A stretch of DNA of 40,458 bases from Candidatus Omnitrophota bacterium (GTDB lineage Bacteria; Omnitrophota; Gorgyraeia; Gygaellales; Profunditerraquicolaceae). Below are positions 28,635-37,587 of the stretch, piece by piece. The DNA lies in assembly GCA_028718225.1 (NCBI GenBank), contig JAQUMI010000008.1, positions 1 through 40,458 of the forward strand, in the 5' to 3' direction. Position numbers and translations under genes: made by a program. Positions within the stretch are counted from its first letter, which is position 1. Each line of letters begins with the position of its first letter. The notes under the pieces were generated by a model. It was not told the DNA's origin and searched no databases. It saw nothing but the letters and a program-made list of their open reading frames with translations.

Positions 28635-30271
28635 AAAAATCCAAATTTCAAATTAAAAAATATTTAGTTTTTTTGTTTGCCGCCGGAATTTTTAATTTCA
28701 TTTATCATCCGGGTTTGGGCAGCGGTTATTTATCTGCCGCGGAATTAGAGCCAAAGACCCCGGAGGCCTTAACTAAATGTATCCGGGAAGCAGGCAAGGC
28801 CAGTCCGGCTTGCCTGGAAGAATTAAAAAATATATATTTTAAAGATAACCGCTACGGCGATTTTGTAGAATTATTGAAGGGTCTGTTTCCGGCAGATAAG
28901 GCAATTGAGCCTTCCCTGAATTACTATATTGCCTTGAGCCGTTACTCCCAGCTTAAATATCTGGAGGAAGCTAAGAGTTGGGACGAATATTTTGCCCGGG
29001 GCAATGAATATCGCGATGATATCGTCAACGCCTCAGAGAAAGCGATTAAAGCTACCAGTTTGGCTGAACCGGTGCAGGTTTATAGCAAGCTTTTATTATT
29101 CCAGTTTCACAAAGACCAGCAGGATGCTTTTGCAGACGGCGCTTTAACGGACCTGGTGGCTTCGGCTATGGCCTATGCACGGTCCGGAGGCGATATAAAG
29201 ACCGTTAAAGATATCGCGGATAAACTTTCTTACTATGGCGAAAAAGGCAAGGCCAAAGAACTGTATAAAATCTATGCCCAGAAATTATCCGGTTCCCAAA
29301 TCCAGGATAAAGGGGTAAAGGATATTGCCGCTAATTTTTATAAAGAAGGCAACCTGGAATTAGCCGAGAATATCTACGATATTTATATTAATAGGATTTT
29401 TCCGGCCTTACCTCCAGAAGAGATGGCCCAGGAGCTAACCGATATAGCCAGGGATTTTGTTTATAGGGATAACGCTCTTTGCGATACGTCTTATGCCGAG
29501 AAACTATTTAGGAAGATAGAAGAAGTAGGAGGTCAACAAGCCTTTGACGAGGAGCTAATGTACTTGCGCGGATTCAACTTAGAGAAATCCAAGGCTTATG
29601 CTCAAGCCAAGGATATTTACCTTGATTTTATAGCCCGGTTCCCGCATTCTAGCCATAAAGATGAGCTGATTTATAAAATAGGAATTATCCATACCTATGT
29701 ATTAAGGAATTTAGAAAAAGGCAGGGATTATTTCAAACAGTTGAGCCAGAAGCTTTCTCTTCTGCCTTATGATTTAGCCGGTTTGTACCAATTAGGGCTG
29801 TTAAGCCAATGGAAAGGTTCTTTATCCGAAGCCAAGGGGTATTATGATAAGTTGCTGCAAAAGATCGGCGATACTGACCCGGATAGATTGGCCCTGACTC
29901 AAGAAAGATTAGCAGAAATAGCGCAAGGCGCGCCTCTTGAGTACAATCTTAAAATGGGCCTGGATACAGCTTTAAAAGAAGAATACGCCAATCTGGATAT
30001 GAGCAGGCTCAGTTTAGAATCCAGTTATTATCAACCGGGTAAAAATACAGAACTTGATTTATCCTCTGTTTCATCTTTGGGTCCTAGCGGATGCCTGCAG
30101 GTGGAGTTACAATACCTCTGGTCAGGAGATTTGGGAGGGGCCAGGCCCGCCGTAACCCAGCCCGCATTCAAAACTTCTTATAGAGCAGCCGGCACAGAAC
30201 TTATCATTTTGGTTTTAGTTTCACCAGAAGGCATAGCTGAGCGCAGTATTGACCTGATTGACGTACATTAA
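28631..30271 (+). CDS. Secreted TPR protein with C-terminal beta domain
   Basis: A 546-residue protein with an N-terminal hydrophobic signal (YLVFLFAAGIFNFIYHPGL) and many helical TPR-like repeats through about residue 440 (AKAYAQAKDIYLDFIARFP type; YDLAGLYQLGLLSQWKGSLSEAKGYYDKLL). The last 90 residues are beta-rich and unassigned. It is the last gene of the transport and glycosidase operon, starting inside the glycosidase stop (ATGA). TPR proteins in this position may organise enzymes or capture glycan outside the cytoplasm; the role is inferred only. No terminator hairpin is obvious after it. Confidence 0.7.
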   Translation: MKKSKFQIKKYLVFLFAAGIFNFIYHPGLGSGYLSAAELEPKTPEALTKCIREAGKASPACLEELKNIYFKDNRYGDFVELLKGLFPADKAIEPSLNYYIALSRYSQLKYLEEAKSWDEYFARGNEYRDDIVNASEKAIKATSLAEPVQVYSKLLLFQFHKDQQDAFADGALTDLVASAMAYARSGGDIKTVKDIADKLSYYGEKGKAKELYKIYAQKLSGSQIQDKGVKDIAANFYKEGNLELAENIYDIYINRIFPALPPEEMAQELTDIARDFVYRDNALCDTSYAEKLFRKIEEVGGQQAFDEELMYLRGFNLEKSKAYAQAKDIYLDFIARFPHSSHKDELIYKIGIIHTYVLRNLEKGRDYFKQLSQKLSLLPYDLAGLYQLGLLSQWKGSLSEAKGYYDKLLQKIGDTDPDRLALTQERLAEIAQGAPLEYNLKMGLDTALKEEYANLDMSRLSLESSYYQPGKNTELDLSSVSSLGPSGCLQVELQYLWSGDLGGARPAVTQPAFKTSYRAAGTELIILVLVSPEGIAERSIDLIDVH

Positions 30272-30294
30272 TTTCGCTTACCCGTTAAAAATAC

Positions 30295-30323
30295 TTGACT
30301 TATAATCTGATTAGTAGTATAAA
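30295..30323 (+). promoter_or_regulatory. Sigma-70-type promoter upstream of ROK regulator
   Basis: TTGACT (5 of 6), a 17-base spacer and TATAAA (5 of 6) precede the ROK gene by about 40 bases. A second TTGACA-like box starts at 30328, and TATAAT overlaps the spacer at 30301. The spacing and matches make it one of the better promoters in the window. Confidence 0.65.
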
Positions 30324-30364
30324 TAATTGACAATATTTGCCACGGAGCAAAGGATTATGAGTTG

Positions 30365-31597
30365 ATGCGTGCAATTGATTTACAAAAAGAAGCCCTTAGC
30401 GAAAAAGAAAGACGCAATATCGAGATATTGGATATCTTAAGGAAGCGTGGACCGATAAGTCGTCCGGATATTTCGCGGGATATGGGCATAAATGTGGTAA
30501 CCATCTCCAGTTGCATAGATGAATTCATAAAACATAACCTGGTCTTTGAAAAATCACTGGATGTCTCTGAGGGCGGCCGCAGGCCTGTCCTGTTGGATTT
30601 AAATTCCAAGGCAGGTTTTGTCATCGGCGTGGGTTTAAACCTTATGAATATGGTCGGGCTATTGGTAGATTTTAAGGGCAATATTATTACCAAGACCCAG
30701 GTTAGCCGGCCGAAGGCTTCGGTGAGTGAGATTTCCGAATCTATACTGGAAATCGTGCGCGAGATATTACGGCGCTCCAAAGAATACGCCTCCAGTATAC
30801 ACGGTATCGGCGTAGGGATTGCCGGGTTGATTAATAAGAATGACGGCTCGATTCACTGGCCGCAGAAGACCGGCCATTATTATACTTATGCGACGGTAGA
30901 TGTGCCGTTAAAGGACTTGCTGGAAAAAGAATTCAATCTGCCTACTTTAATGGAGAACGATGCTACCAGCGCTTGTTTTGGGGAATATTGGCTGGGCCTG
31001 GGAGATAACTACAAGAATATCCTGTATATGTTTTCCGGCGTAGGATGCGGTATAATGATTAACGGCGACCTTTACCGCGGCGCTCAAGGGTATGCCGGAG
31101 AAGTCGCTATTTATAATTACAAAGAGCAGGATAATTTTAATTGTCAGTCAGGCAATGATTGTTTTCTCAAGCGTTGGGATATAGACTTGGGGATTGTGGA
31201 AGATGTAAGAGCAAGTCTGCTTAGGGATACAGAAAAAGAAGAAGAGTTTTCCAGGGTTACCCGGACTGCGGTAGAAAATATAGATTTAAAAACGGTATTT
31301 ACCGCAGCGCGGGCGCAGAATGTCCTGGCTTTAAGGGCCCTGGAAAGTGCCGCCAGGAGGCTGGGCGTTAAGATTGCTTACCTGGTTAACCTGCTTAACC
31401 CGCAAATAGTAGTTATTGGCGGGGGCCTGGAGGAAGCAGGCGATGAGTTCTTAAGGAAGATAAGTTCCACGGTAAAAGAGTGGGCATTCAGAGAGTCGGC
31501 CGAGAGTTTAAAGATTACCTATTCACAGTTAAGAGAAAATACAGTTGCCTTGGGCGCAGCCAGTTTAGTAATGCAAAGGGTCTTTGCACAGCTTTAA
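30365..31597 (+). CDS. ROK-family transcriptional regulator (NagC/XylR type)
   Basis: A 410-residue regulator: an N-terminal winged helix-turn-helix (about residues 15-70, RRNIEILDILRKRGPISRPDISRDM) followed by a ROK sugar-kinase-like domain (GIGVGIAGLINKN, ENDATSACFGEYW). The catalytic Asp of the ExN-D motif is kept, but the GEIGH-type metal/active-site His is replaced (AGEVAIYN) and the zinc-finger motif is incomplete (CQSGNDC), which fits a sugar-sensing repressor rather than a kinase. I use ATG 30365; the track's TTG three bases earlier is also possible. It has its own promoter and is downstream of the sugar cluster, which it probably controls. Effector sugar unknown. Confidence 0.85.
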   Translation: MRAIDLQKEALSEKERRNIEILDILRKRGPISRPDISRDMGINVVTISSCIDEFIKHNLVFEKSLDVSEGGRRPVLLDLNSKAGFVIGVGLNLMNMVGLLVDFKGNIITKTQVSRPKASVSEISESILEIVREILRRSKEYASSIHGIGVGIAGLINKNDGSIHWPQKTGHYYTYATVDVPLKDLLEKEFNLPTLMENDATSACFGEYWLGLGDNYKNILYMFSGVGCGIMINGDLYRGAQGYAGEVAIYNYKEQDNFNCQSGNDCFLKRWDIDLGIVEDVRASLLRDTEKEEEFSRVTRTAVENIDLKTVFTAARAQNVLALRALESAARRLGVKIAYLVNLLNPQIVVIGGGLEEAGDEFLRKISSTVKEWAFRESAESLKITYSQLRENTVALGAASLVMQRVFAQL

Positions 31598-31613
31598 TCC
31601 ATAAGGAGGATAA

Positions 31614-32771
31614 ATGGAGCAGAAGGCAAAGTTGATTATAGTGGGTTTGGCTATATTTACTCTAGCCTGCCTTTTTCTTTTTATACAGGCATCTGGCGGG
31701 AAACAAGGCCTGATTCGCGAGAGGAACGACTTAAAGGCGGAAAATACAGCCCTTAACGCCAAGGCGGATAGATTAACTGTTGCTATACGCGGCTACGAAA
31801 CTAGGATTACCTCTTTAAGCCAGGATTTTGAAAATATTTCCGCGCAGAAGGAAAGCCTGGAAAAGAAATATGCAGCTGCGCTTAGGGAGAAAGAAGACCT
31901 GGAGAAGAAAATAAAAGAACAGGCTGATTGGCAAGCAGCAATTTCGCGGCAGGAAACTGTTTCCCAGACCGGCGATGAATATTGGGCGGGAATCTTAAGG
32001 GCCAAAGGAGAACTGGAATTACAACTGAGCAGTCTAAGGAGCGAGTTTAAATCACTGCAGATAAATAATGAACAGCTTCAGAGAGAAAAAGAAAGCTTTG
32101 GGCTGGACCTGAATAACTTAAAGCGCGAAAATGACGATTTGAAGCGCCAGGTTGATTATAACCAGAAATTAATGGATAGTATCGCCCAGGAATTAGTCCG
32201 GGAAAAGAACGATAAGGCGCAAATTCAGCGTAATTACAGAATGGTGAAAAGCGAAAATTCGTTATTGACCCGTCAGGTACAGAGCCTGAATAATCGCAAG
32301 ATAAGCCTGGATAAAAAGATTAAGGAGCTGGGAGAGGGTAAGGATGTGTTAGAGCGCAGGCTTTCTGAAATGGAAAATATGCTTACCAGCGGAGTTGCGC
32401 AGATAGATAGTTTGCAGACCTCCGATATTAAAAGCGGCGCCGCAACAGAGGCGATCCAGGGGGAAAAGCGGGATTCCGTAGAACTACCGGCAATAGTGGT
32501 AAGGCCACAACCCGAAGGGGCATCAGATAAGACAAGTAGTCCTGCCGGCCTGGACTTAACCAATAAAATCCTGGCAGTAAATAGGGATAATGGTTTTGTG
32601 ATTATAGATTCAGGCCAGGAAGCAGGCCTAAAGGAGGGAGACGCCTTTAAGGTATACAGGGGCGATAAGCCCATTGCCAGTATTGAGGTAATCCAGGTCA
32701 GACGGAATATTTCCGCCTGCGACATAAAGAGAGAAGCCGAGACGATTAAGATCGGCGATATAGTCAAATAA
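31614..32771 (+). CDS. Membrane-anchored coiled-coil protein
   Basis: A 385-residue protein with one N-terminal transmembrane helix (LIIVGLAIFTLACLFLFIQ), then about 230 residues of heptad-rich coiled coil, a Pro/Ser/Ala-rich link and a C-terminal beta domain (about 310-385: ILAVNRDNGFVIIDSGQEAGLKEGDAFKVYR). The terminal domain resembles small beta-barrel domains found at the ends of envelope proteins. A strong AAGGAGG precedes the start. It sits between two sugar-responsive regulators, 16 bases after the ROK gene, but its shape suggests an envelope or structural role. No family name is supported. Confidence 0.7.
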   Translation: MEQKAKLIIVGLAIFTLACLFLFIQASGGKQGLIRERNDLKAENTALNAKADRLTVAIRGYETRITSLSQDFENISAQKESLEKKYAAALREKEDLEKKIKEQADWQAAISRQETVSQTGDEYWAGILRAKGELELQLSSLRSEFKSLQINNEQLQREKESFGLDLNNLKRENDDLKRQVDYNQKLMDSIAQELVREKNDKAQIQRNYRMVKSENSLLTRQVQSLNNRKISLDKKIKELGEGKDVLERRLSEMENMLTSGVAQIDSLQTSDIKSGAATEAIQGEKRDSVELPAIVVRPQPEGASDKTSSPAGLDLTNKILAVNRDNGFVIIDSGQEAGLKEGDAFKVYRGDKPIASIEVIQVRRNISACDIKREAETIKIGDIVK

Positions 32772-32794
32772 TTCCTAAACCGTTTTTATTATAA

Positions 32795-33823
32795 ATGACA
32801 CGCACTAAGAAAAGTCCCTCCAAAAGTATATCTATTGAAGATGTTGCCCGCCTGGCCGGGGTTTCCATTACTACCGTCTCGCGCGTAATCAATAAAGTAG
32901 GCCAAGTCCAAGAAAAAAACCGCGCCAGGGTAGCCAATGCCATTAAAGAGTTAAAATTCCAGCCTTCCATATTCGCCCAGCGTCTGGCTACAGGCAAGAG
33001 CAATGTTGTGGCTTTACTTATCCCGCGCTATGAAGGAGTCTTCTATTCATTCTACGCTTTGGAATTGATCCGGGCAACCGGCACGCTCTGTGAAGCATTT
33101 AAGCTGGATTTATTATTGCATTTAACCGATAGCCATAGCCGTGAACCTTTAAACCTAAGGGGTGTAGGCGGGGTAATATTTTCGGATATTATCGGTACGC
33201 GCCATCAGATCGAAGAGGCTATTAAAACCGACTTGCCTTGTGTAGTAATTAATAATTACGTTGAAGATTTACCGGTAAGTTGCATTGCTATTGATAATTC
33301 CGGAGGGGCTAAAAATGCAGTTAATTATCTGATTAATCTGGGGCATAAAAAAATAGCGCATATAAGCGGCGATATAACGACTCAGGCTGCGGCTAAGCGC
33401 TTACAAGGTTATGTAGAGGCGCTTAAGGAGAATGGTATCGCCATAAAAGAGGAGTATATATTAAAGACAGATTATTCCCGCGGGCAGGCCAGGGGCGCGG
33501 CAGAAAAATTATTCAAAATGCCCGATGGGCCCAGCGCTGTATTTGTAGCTTCGGACTCTATGGCCCTGGAAGTAATGGCGGTAGCCAGGGAATTAGGAAA
33601 GAATATCCCCGCGGATCTATCGCTTATTGGTTTTGATGATAACCCTTCGGGATTGTACGGCCCGGTGGCTTTGACCACCGTAAGGCAGCCGCTGATTAAA
33701 ATGGCTGAAGAAGGGGTCAAGGAATTGAACCGTTTAATGAGCGCCAAAAAAGGCGCGCTTCCCAAGAAGATCGTCCTGGAGACGGAACTGGTTGTCCGGG
33801 AATCTTGCCGGCCTTTAAAATAA
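32795..33823 (+). CDS. LacI-family transcriptional regulator
   Basis: A 342-residue repressor. The N-terminal HTH is typical (SIEDVARLAGVSITTVSRVI, residues 12-31) with a hinge helix near residue 55 (FAQRLATGKS), followed by a periplasmic-binding-protein-like sugar domain ending with the family signature IGFDDNPSG and TTVRQP. Its effector is probably a sugar or sugar phosphate. With the ROK regulator it gives the cluster two sugar-sensing regulators of different families. No Shine-Dalgarno is visible before ATG 32795; translation may be coupled to the upstream gene, which ends 23 bases earlier. No matching operator palindrome was located with confidence. Confidence 0.9.
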   Translation: MTRTKKSPSKSISIEDVARLAGVSITTVSRVINKVGQVQEKNRARVANAIKELKFQPSIFAQRLATGKSNVVALLIPRYEGVFYSFYALELIRATGTLCEAFKLDLLLHLTDSHSREPLNLRGVGGVIFSDIIGTRHQIEEAIKTDLPCVVINNYVEDLPVSCIAIDNSGGAKNAVNYLINLGHKKIAHISGDITTQAAAKRLQGYVEALKENGIAIKEEYILKTDYSRGQARGAAEKLFKMPDGPSAVFVASDSMALEVMAVARELGKNIPADLSLIGFDDNPSGLYGPVALTTVRQPLIKMAEEGVKELNRLMSAKKGALPKKIVLETELVVRESCRPLK

Positions 33824-33829
33824 GTTCTT

Positions 33830-33845
33830 ACACAATCTGTTGTAT
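33830..33845. promoter_or_regulatory. NrdR-box-like site 1
   Basis: ACACAATCTGTTGTAT fits the NrdR box pattern acaCwAtATaTwGtgt at most conserved positions. It is the upstream one of two sites, spaced 31 bases start to start, in front of nrdJ. Confidence 0.6.
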
Positions 33846-33860
33846 AAATTAAAACTAATC

Positions 33861-33876
33861 ACACAATATATTGTAA
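33861..33876. promoter_or_regulatory. NrdR-box-like site 2
   Basis: ACACAATATATTGTAA matches the NrdR consensus at nearly all positions. The 31-base phase with site 1 (about three helical turns) is the arrangement expected for the ATP/dATP-sensing repressor NrdR, which represses ribonucleotide reductase genes. It ends 7 bases before the -35 box. Confidence 0.72.
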
Positions 33877-33883
33877 TTTTTTG

Positions 33884-33912
33884 TTGACAAGGATTAAACC
33901 GGATGTTATTAT
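33884..33912 (+). promoter_or_regulatory. Strong sigma-70-type promoter of nrdJ
   Basis: A perfect TTGACA -35, 17-base spacer and TATTAT -10 (5 of 6). Transcription would start near 33919, leaving a leader of about 60 bases that contains a small hairpin. Confidence 0.78.
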
Positions 33913-33950
33913 TGTCTGTCAAAAATAAACTAACTTTTTAATTCTTACGG

Positions 33951-33967
33951 CCTGTCCTTTCGGCAGG
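33951..33967. repeat. Short leader hairpin next to the nrdJ ribosome binding site
   Basis: CCTGTC-CTTTC-GGCAGG pairs with one G-U, directly abutting the Shine-Dalgarno stretch GGGAGGGAG. It belongs to the same hairpin family as 20792-20811 and 27342-27360. Confidence 0.45.
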
Positions 33968-33980
33968 GAGGGAGCTAATC

Positions 33981-36293
33981 ATGGATTTAAAGCTATCTGA
34001 AAATGCCTTAAAGGTTTTACAAAGAAGATACCTTAAGAAAGACGAAGATGGCAGGATAATTGAAACGCCCGAAGAATTGTTCAGGCGGGTCGCTTCGGCG
34101 ATCGCCTTGGCCGAGAAGCTTTACGGTAAAAATGAAAAAGAGATACAAAAGTTAGAAGATGATTTTTACCGCGTGATGACAGCTTTTGAATTTCTTCCGA
34201 ACTCCCCCTGCCTTATGAATGCCGGGAAGGATCTTGGGCAGCTCTCGGCATGTTTTGTACTTCCGATAGACGATTCAATGGAGTCAATTTTCGAAAGTTT
34301 GAAAATTACGGCGATGATTCATAAATCCGGCGGCGGCACCGGGTTTTCTTTTTCCCGGCTGCGCCCTAAAAATGCGGTAGTTAAGACTACCGGAGGGATT
34401 GCTTCCGGGCCGATTTCTTTTATGCGCGTTTATGATGCCGCGACCGAAGCCGTAAAACAGGGGGGAACACGGCGCGGCGCGAATATGGGTATCTTAAGGG
34501 TTGATCATCCCGATGTCATGGAATTTTCCACTTGTAAAGAAAATAATAGACAGATCACGAACTTTAATATTTCGATTGCTATTACCGATGAATTTATGCG
34601 CAAATTGGAGCAGGGCAGGAATTATGACCTGGTTGACCCGCATACGCATAAACCGGTAAAGCAGGTTAACTCCAAAGAAGTATTTGATTTAGTAGTTAAA
34701 CAGGCGCATAAGAACGGTGAGCCCGGAATCATATTTATTGACCGGATGAACGAATTCAATCCTACTCCGAAATTGGGAAAGTATGAATCAACGAACCCTT
34801 GCGGAGAGCAGGTTTTATTGCCTTATGAAAGCTGTGACCTGGGCTCCATAAATCTATCCGTCCTCTGTAAAAAAGCGGGGATGCGCTATGAAATTGATTG
34901 GGATAGGCTCAAGGAAGTTACGCACCTAGCCGTGCACTTTTTGGATAATTTAATTGATGTGAATAAGTTTCCCCTGCCCCAGATCGAGAAAGCTACTAAA
35001 GCCACGCGTAAGGTCGGCTTAGGGGTTATGGGTTGGGCCAGCCTTTTAATTCGCCTGAATATTCCTTATAATAGCGATGAGGCGGTGGCCTTAGCGGAAA
35101 AGATAATGTCATTTATCCTAAATGAAGCTACCCGGAAATCTTTGGAATTAGGCTCGGCTAAAGGCACATTCCCGGCTTTTAAGGGGAGCATTTATGACAG
35201 GAAAGACGGTTCAACCAGAATGCGTAACGCCACGCTCACGACTATTGCGCCTACCGGGACAATCAGTATTATTGCCGGCCCTTGTTCTTCAGGGATCGAA
35301 CCTTTATTTGCCATATCTTATTACCGTAACGTCATGGATAATGATAAATTAGTGGAAGTTGAGCCTTTGTTTGAAGAAGTGGCCAAAGACCGGGGGTTTT
35401 ATAGCCGCGAGTTGATGGAAAAAATCGCCGAGAGCGGTTCGCTCCAGCACATTGAGGGGATTCCCGAAGACGTAAAAAGGGTCTTTGTTACCGCGCATGA
35501 TATCGCGCCTGAATGGCATGTACGCATGCAGGCGGCCTTCCAGAAATATGTGCATAATGCCACTTCCAAAACCATAAATTTTCCGCATGAGGCTAGCATC
35601 GAGGATGTGCGTAAGGCTTATTTATTGTCTTACAAGTTAGGTTGTAAAGGTATAACGGTTTATCGCGATAAGAGTCGTGAAGAACAGGTTCTGAATATCG
35701 GTAATTCCGAACAGAAAAAAGACGGTCAAAAGCAAAGCGCCGCCGCCCCGGATTTTAAGAAAGAGATTGCCCCCCGGCCGCGTCCGGAGGTAATCATCGG
35801 GACTACGACCAAGGTCTCTACGGGGTGCGGGAATCTTTACGTTACCATAAATGTAGATGAGGAAGGCCAGCCTTTTGAGTTATTCACCCAGATGGGTAAG
35901 GCCGGCGGTTGCGCAGCCAGCCAGCTGGAGGCAATCGGCCGCCTGGTTTCCCTGGGGTTCCGCGCCGGCATAGAAGTCAAAGCGATCATTGAGCAGTTAC
36001 GTAATATCCGTTGTCCGTCGCCTTCCTGGGAAAAGGGACAACGTATTTTTTCCTGTGCCGATGCCATTGCCCGAGTGGTTGAAAGAAGATTGGTGAATAA
36101 TAAAGCGGCAAAAGCGGCTTTAGAAACTACGCCCATTGCAATGAAACATGCCTGTGACGATGAGCCGGCTAGCGTAGACGTAAGCAGTGATTTAAGAGGC
36201 GATATTGTGGGAGTTTGCCCTGACTGCGGAGGGGCGCTGCGCCATGAAGAAGGCTGCATGAAATGTTATGCCTGCGGTTTCTCGAAGTGTTAA
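33981..36293 (+). CDS. nrdJ: Adenosylcobalamin-dependent ribonucleotide reductase (class II)
   Basis: A 770-residue enzyme that reduces ribonucleotides to deoxyribonucleotides for DNA synthesis, using a radical generated from coenzyme B12 and so not needing oxygen. Diagnostic motifs: FLPNSPCLMNAG, LSACFVLP (active-site Cys), NPCGEQVLLPYESCDLGSINLS (catalytic Cys and Glu) and PTGTISIIAG. Near the C-terminus come a TSCPD-type domain (STGCGNLYVTIN) and a Cys-rich tail (CPDCGG...CMKCYACGFSKC) typical of NrdJ, which shuttles reducing power or binds zinc. Start ATG 33981 has an excellent GGGAGGGAG upstream. Two NrdR-box-like sites and a strong promoter precede it. The next gene begins one base after its stop. 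Confidence 0.96.
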   Translation: MDLKLSENALKVLQRRYLKKDEDGRIIETPEELFRRVASAIALAEKLYGKNEKEIQKLEDDFYRVMTAFEFLPNSPCLMNAGKDLGQLSACFVLPIDDSMESIFESLKITAMIHKSGGGTGFSFSRLRPKNAVVKTTGGIASGPISFMRVYDAATEAVKQGGTRRGANMGILRVDHPDVMEFSTCKENNRQITNFNISIAITDEFMRKLEQGRNYDLVDPHTHKPVKQVNSKEVFDLVVKQAHKNGEPGIIFIDRMNEFNPTPKLGKYESTNPCGEQVLLPYESCDLGSINLSVLCKKAGMRYEIDWDRLKEVTHLAVHFLDNLIDVNKFPLPQIEKATKATRKVGLGVMGWASLLIRLNIPYNSDEAVALAEKIMSFILNEATRKSLELGSAKGTFPAFKGSIYDRKDGSTRMRNATLTTIAPTGTISIIAGPCSSGIEPLFAISYYRNVMDNDKLVEVEPLFEEVAKDRGFYSRELMEKIAESGSLQHIEGIPEDVKRVFVTAHDIAPEWHVRMQAAFQKYVHNATSKTINFPHEASIEDVRKAYLLSYKLGCKGITVYRDKSREEQVLNIGNSEQKKDGQKQSAAAPDFKKEIAPRPRPEVIIGTTTKVSTGCGNLYVTINVDEEGQPFELFTQMGKAGGCAASQLEAIGRLVSLGFRAGIEVKAIIEQLRNIRCPSPSWEKGQRIFSCADAIARVVERRLVNNKAAKAALETTPIAMKHACDDEPASVDVSSDLRGDIVGVCPDCGGALRHEEGCMKCYACGFSKC

Positions 36294-36294
36294 T

Positions 36295-37578
36295 ATGAAA
36301 AAAATATTATATATAGTGCTTGATGGGTTAGGAGACTTGCCCTTAAAACAGTTAGGTGATAAAACTCCGCTGGAAGCAGCGCTTACCGTTAATTTGGACC
36401 GCTTGGCGCAAAAGGGCAAAACCGGCATGGTTTATCCCGTAGGAAAAGGTATTGCCCCTGAATCGGATATCGCGGTAATCAGCCTTCTGGGCTATGACGC
36501 GCATAAATATTATACCGGCCGGGGGCCGTTAGAATCATTTGCCGAAGGCCTGACTGTAAATGACGGGGATGTGGCTTTCCGCGTAAACTTTGCCACAGTC
36601 GCTAAGGATGGAAAAACAATTCAAGACCGTCGCGTAGGCAGGAACCTGTCTACCGAAGAAGCAGCGGCCTTAGCCAATGAAATTAATTCTAAGGTTACCT
36701 TATCCAGCGCTACCTTTGAGTTCAAAAGTACAATCGGCCACCGCGGGATACTGGTAATCAGGGGTATGCATCAGAAGCTCTCCGGATGGATCACCAATAC
36801 TGATCCGGCCTATGACCGCGAAGGTGTCTTTGGGGTAGCTAAGGAAGAATTTGAAAATATAGTTTCTGTATCCAGCCCTATGCCCGGATATGAAAATTCT
36901 CCGGAAGCCAAGGAAGCATCCAAGCTTCTTAACGAGTTTACCGAGAAATCCATCAAGGTTTTAAACGCATCGGCGGTAAATAAAAGACGGATGAGTGAAG
37001 GAAAAATGCCGGGAAATCTGGTTCTCTCCCGGGATGCCGGAGACCATCTGCCTGAATTTACGCCTATCACCAGCGTATTCAATTTAAAATTCGGTTCATT
37101 TGTCCAAATGCCGGTTGAAAAGGGGATTGCCCTTTTAACCGGCATTGATATTATTGATGTGCCGCAGTCAAGCGGCCATCTGGATGTGGATTATCCTGTC
37201 TGGGCAAAAATCGCCCTGGATTCCATCCAGAAATATGACGGTATCTACGTGCATATCAAGGGTCCGGACGAGCCGGCGCATGACGGAGATTTCCAGAAGA
37301 AGAAAGAGTGCGTCGAGGCGATTGATAAATATTTCTTTACCAGCCTCTTAAGCGAGTTAGACCTTTCTAATACTATCATCGCCGTAACTGCGGATCACTC
37401 TACGGTCTGCGCAGTGAAGGCGCATACCGCTGATCCTGTGCCGCTACTTATCTGCGGCGGGAATATCCAGCCGGACGGCTCAATGAGTTTTTCCGAGAAG
37501 GCGGCTAAACTTGGTTCAATCGGAGAGATGCTCGGTCGCGAAATCCTGCCCCTCCTCGTAAAACTCGCCAAAGAATAA
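36295..37578 (+). CDS. apgM: Archaeal-type cofactor-independent phosphoglycerate mutase
   Basis: A 427-residue phosphoglycerate mutase of the ApgM family, interconverting 3- and 2-phosphoglycerate in glycolysis and gluconeogenesis. I use ATG 36295 instead of the track start (36268), since it gives the family's usual N-terminus MKKILYIVLDGLGD and follows the nrdJ stop at once. Alkaline-phosphatase-superfamily metal ligands are visible in VLDGLGD, the phosphoserine region APESDIAV, and the C-terminal VTADHSTVC. The fold is shared with alkaline phosphatase and the enzyme needs divalent metal. This family occurs in archaea and a scatter of bacteria, including anaerobic candidate phyla. It probably shares the nrdJ transcript. 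Confidence 0.93.
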   Translation: MKKILYIVLDGLGDLPLKQLGDKTPLEAALTVNLDRLAQKGKTGMVYPVGKGIAPESDIAVISLLGYDAHKYYTGRGPLESFAEGLTVNDGDVAFRVNFATVAKDGKTIQDRRVGRNLSTEEAAALANEINSKVTLSSATFEFKSTIGHRGILVIRGMHQKLSGWITNTDPAYDREGVFGVAKEEFENIVSVSSPMPGYENSPEAKEASKLLNEFTEKSIKVLNASAVNKRRMSEGKMPGNLVLSRDAGDHLPEFTPITSVFNLKFGSFVQMPVEKGIALLTGIDIIDVPQSSGHLDVDYPVWAKIALDSIQKYDGIYVHIKGPDEPAHDGDFQKKKECVEAIDKYFFTSLLSELDLSNTIIAVTADHSTVCAVKAHTADPVPLLICGGNIQPDGSMSFSEKAAKLGSIGEMLGREILPLLVKLAKE

Positions 37579-37587
37579 AGATAAAGA

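Noticed and set aside
30355-30780. 141-codon antisense ORF over the ROK gene, and the 185-codon one at 39850-40407
   Set aside because: Both are opposite clear gene families, with no support from composition or product.
36268-36294. ATG 36268 as start of apgM
   Set aside because: It lies inside the end of nrdJ, and the nine extra residues do not belong to the family, whose usual N-terminus begins at 36295.
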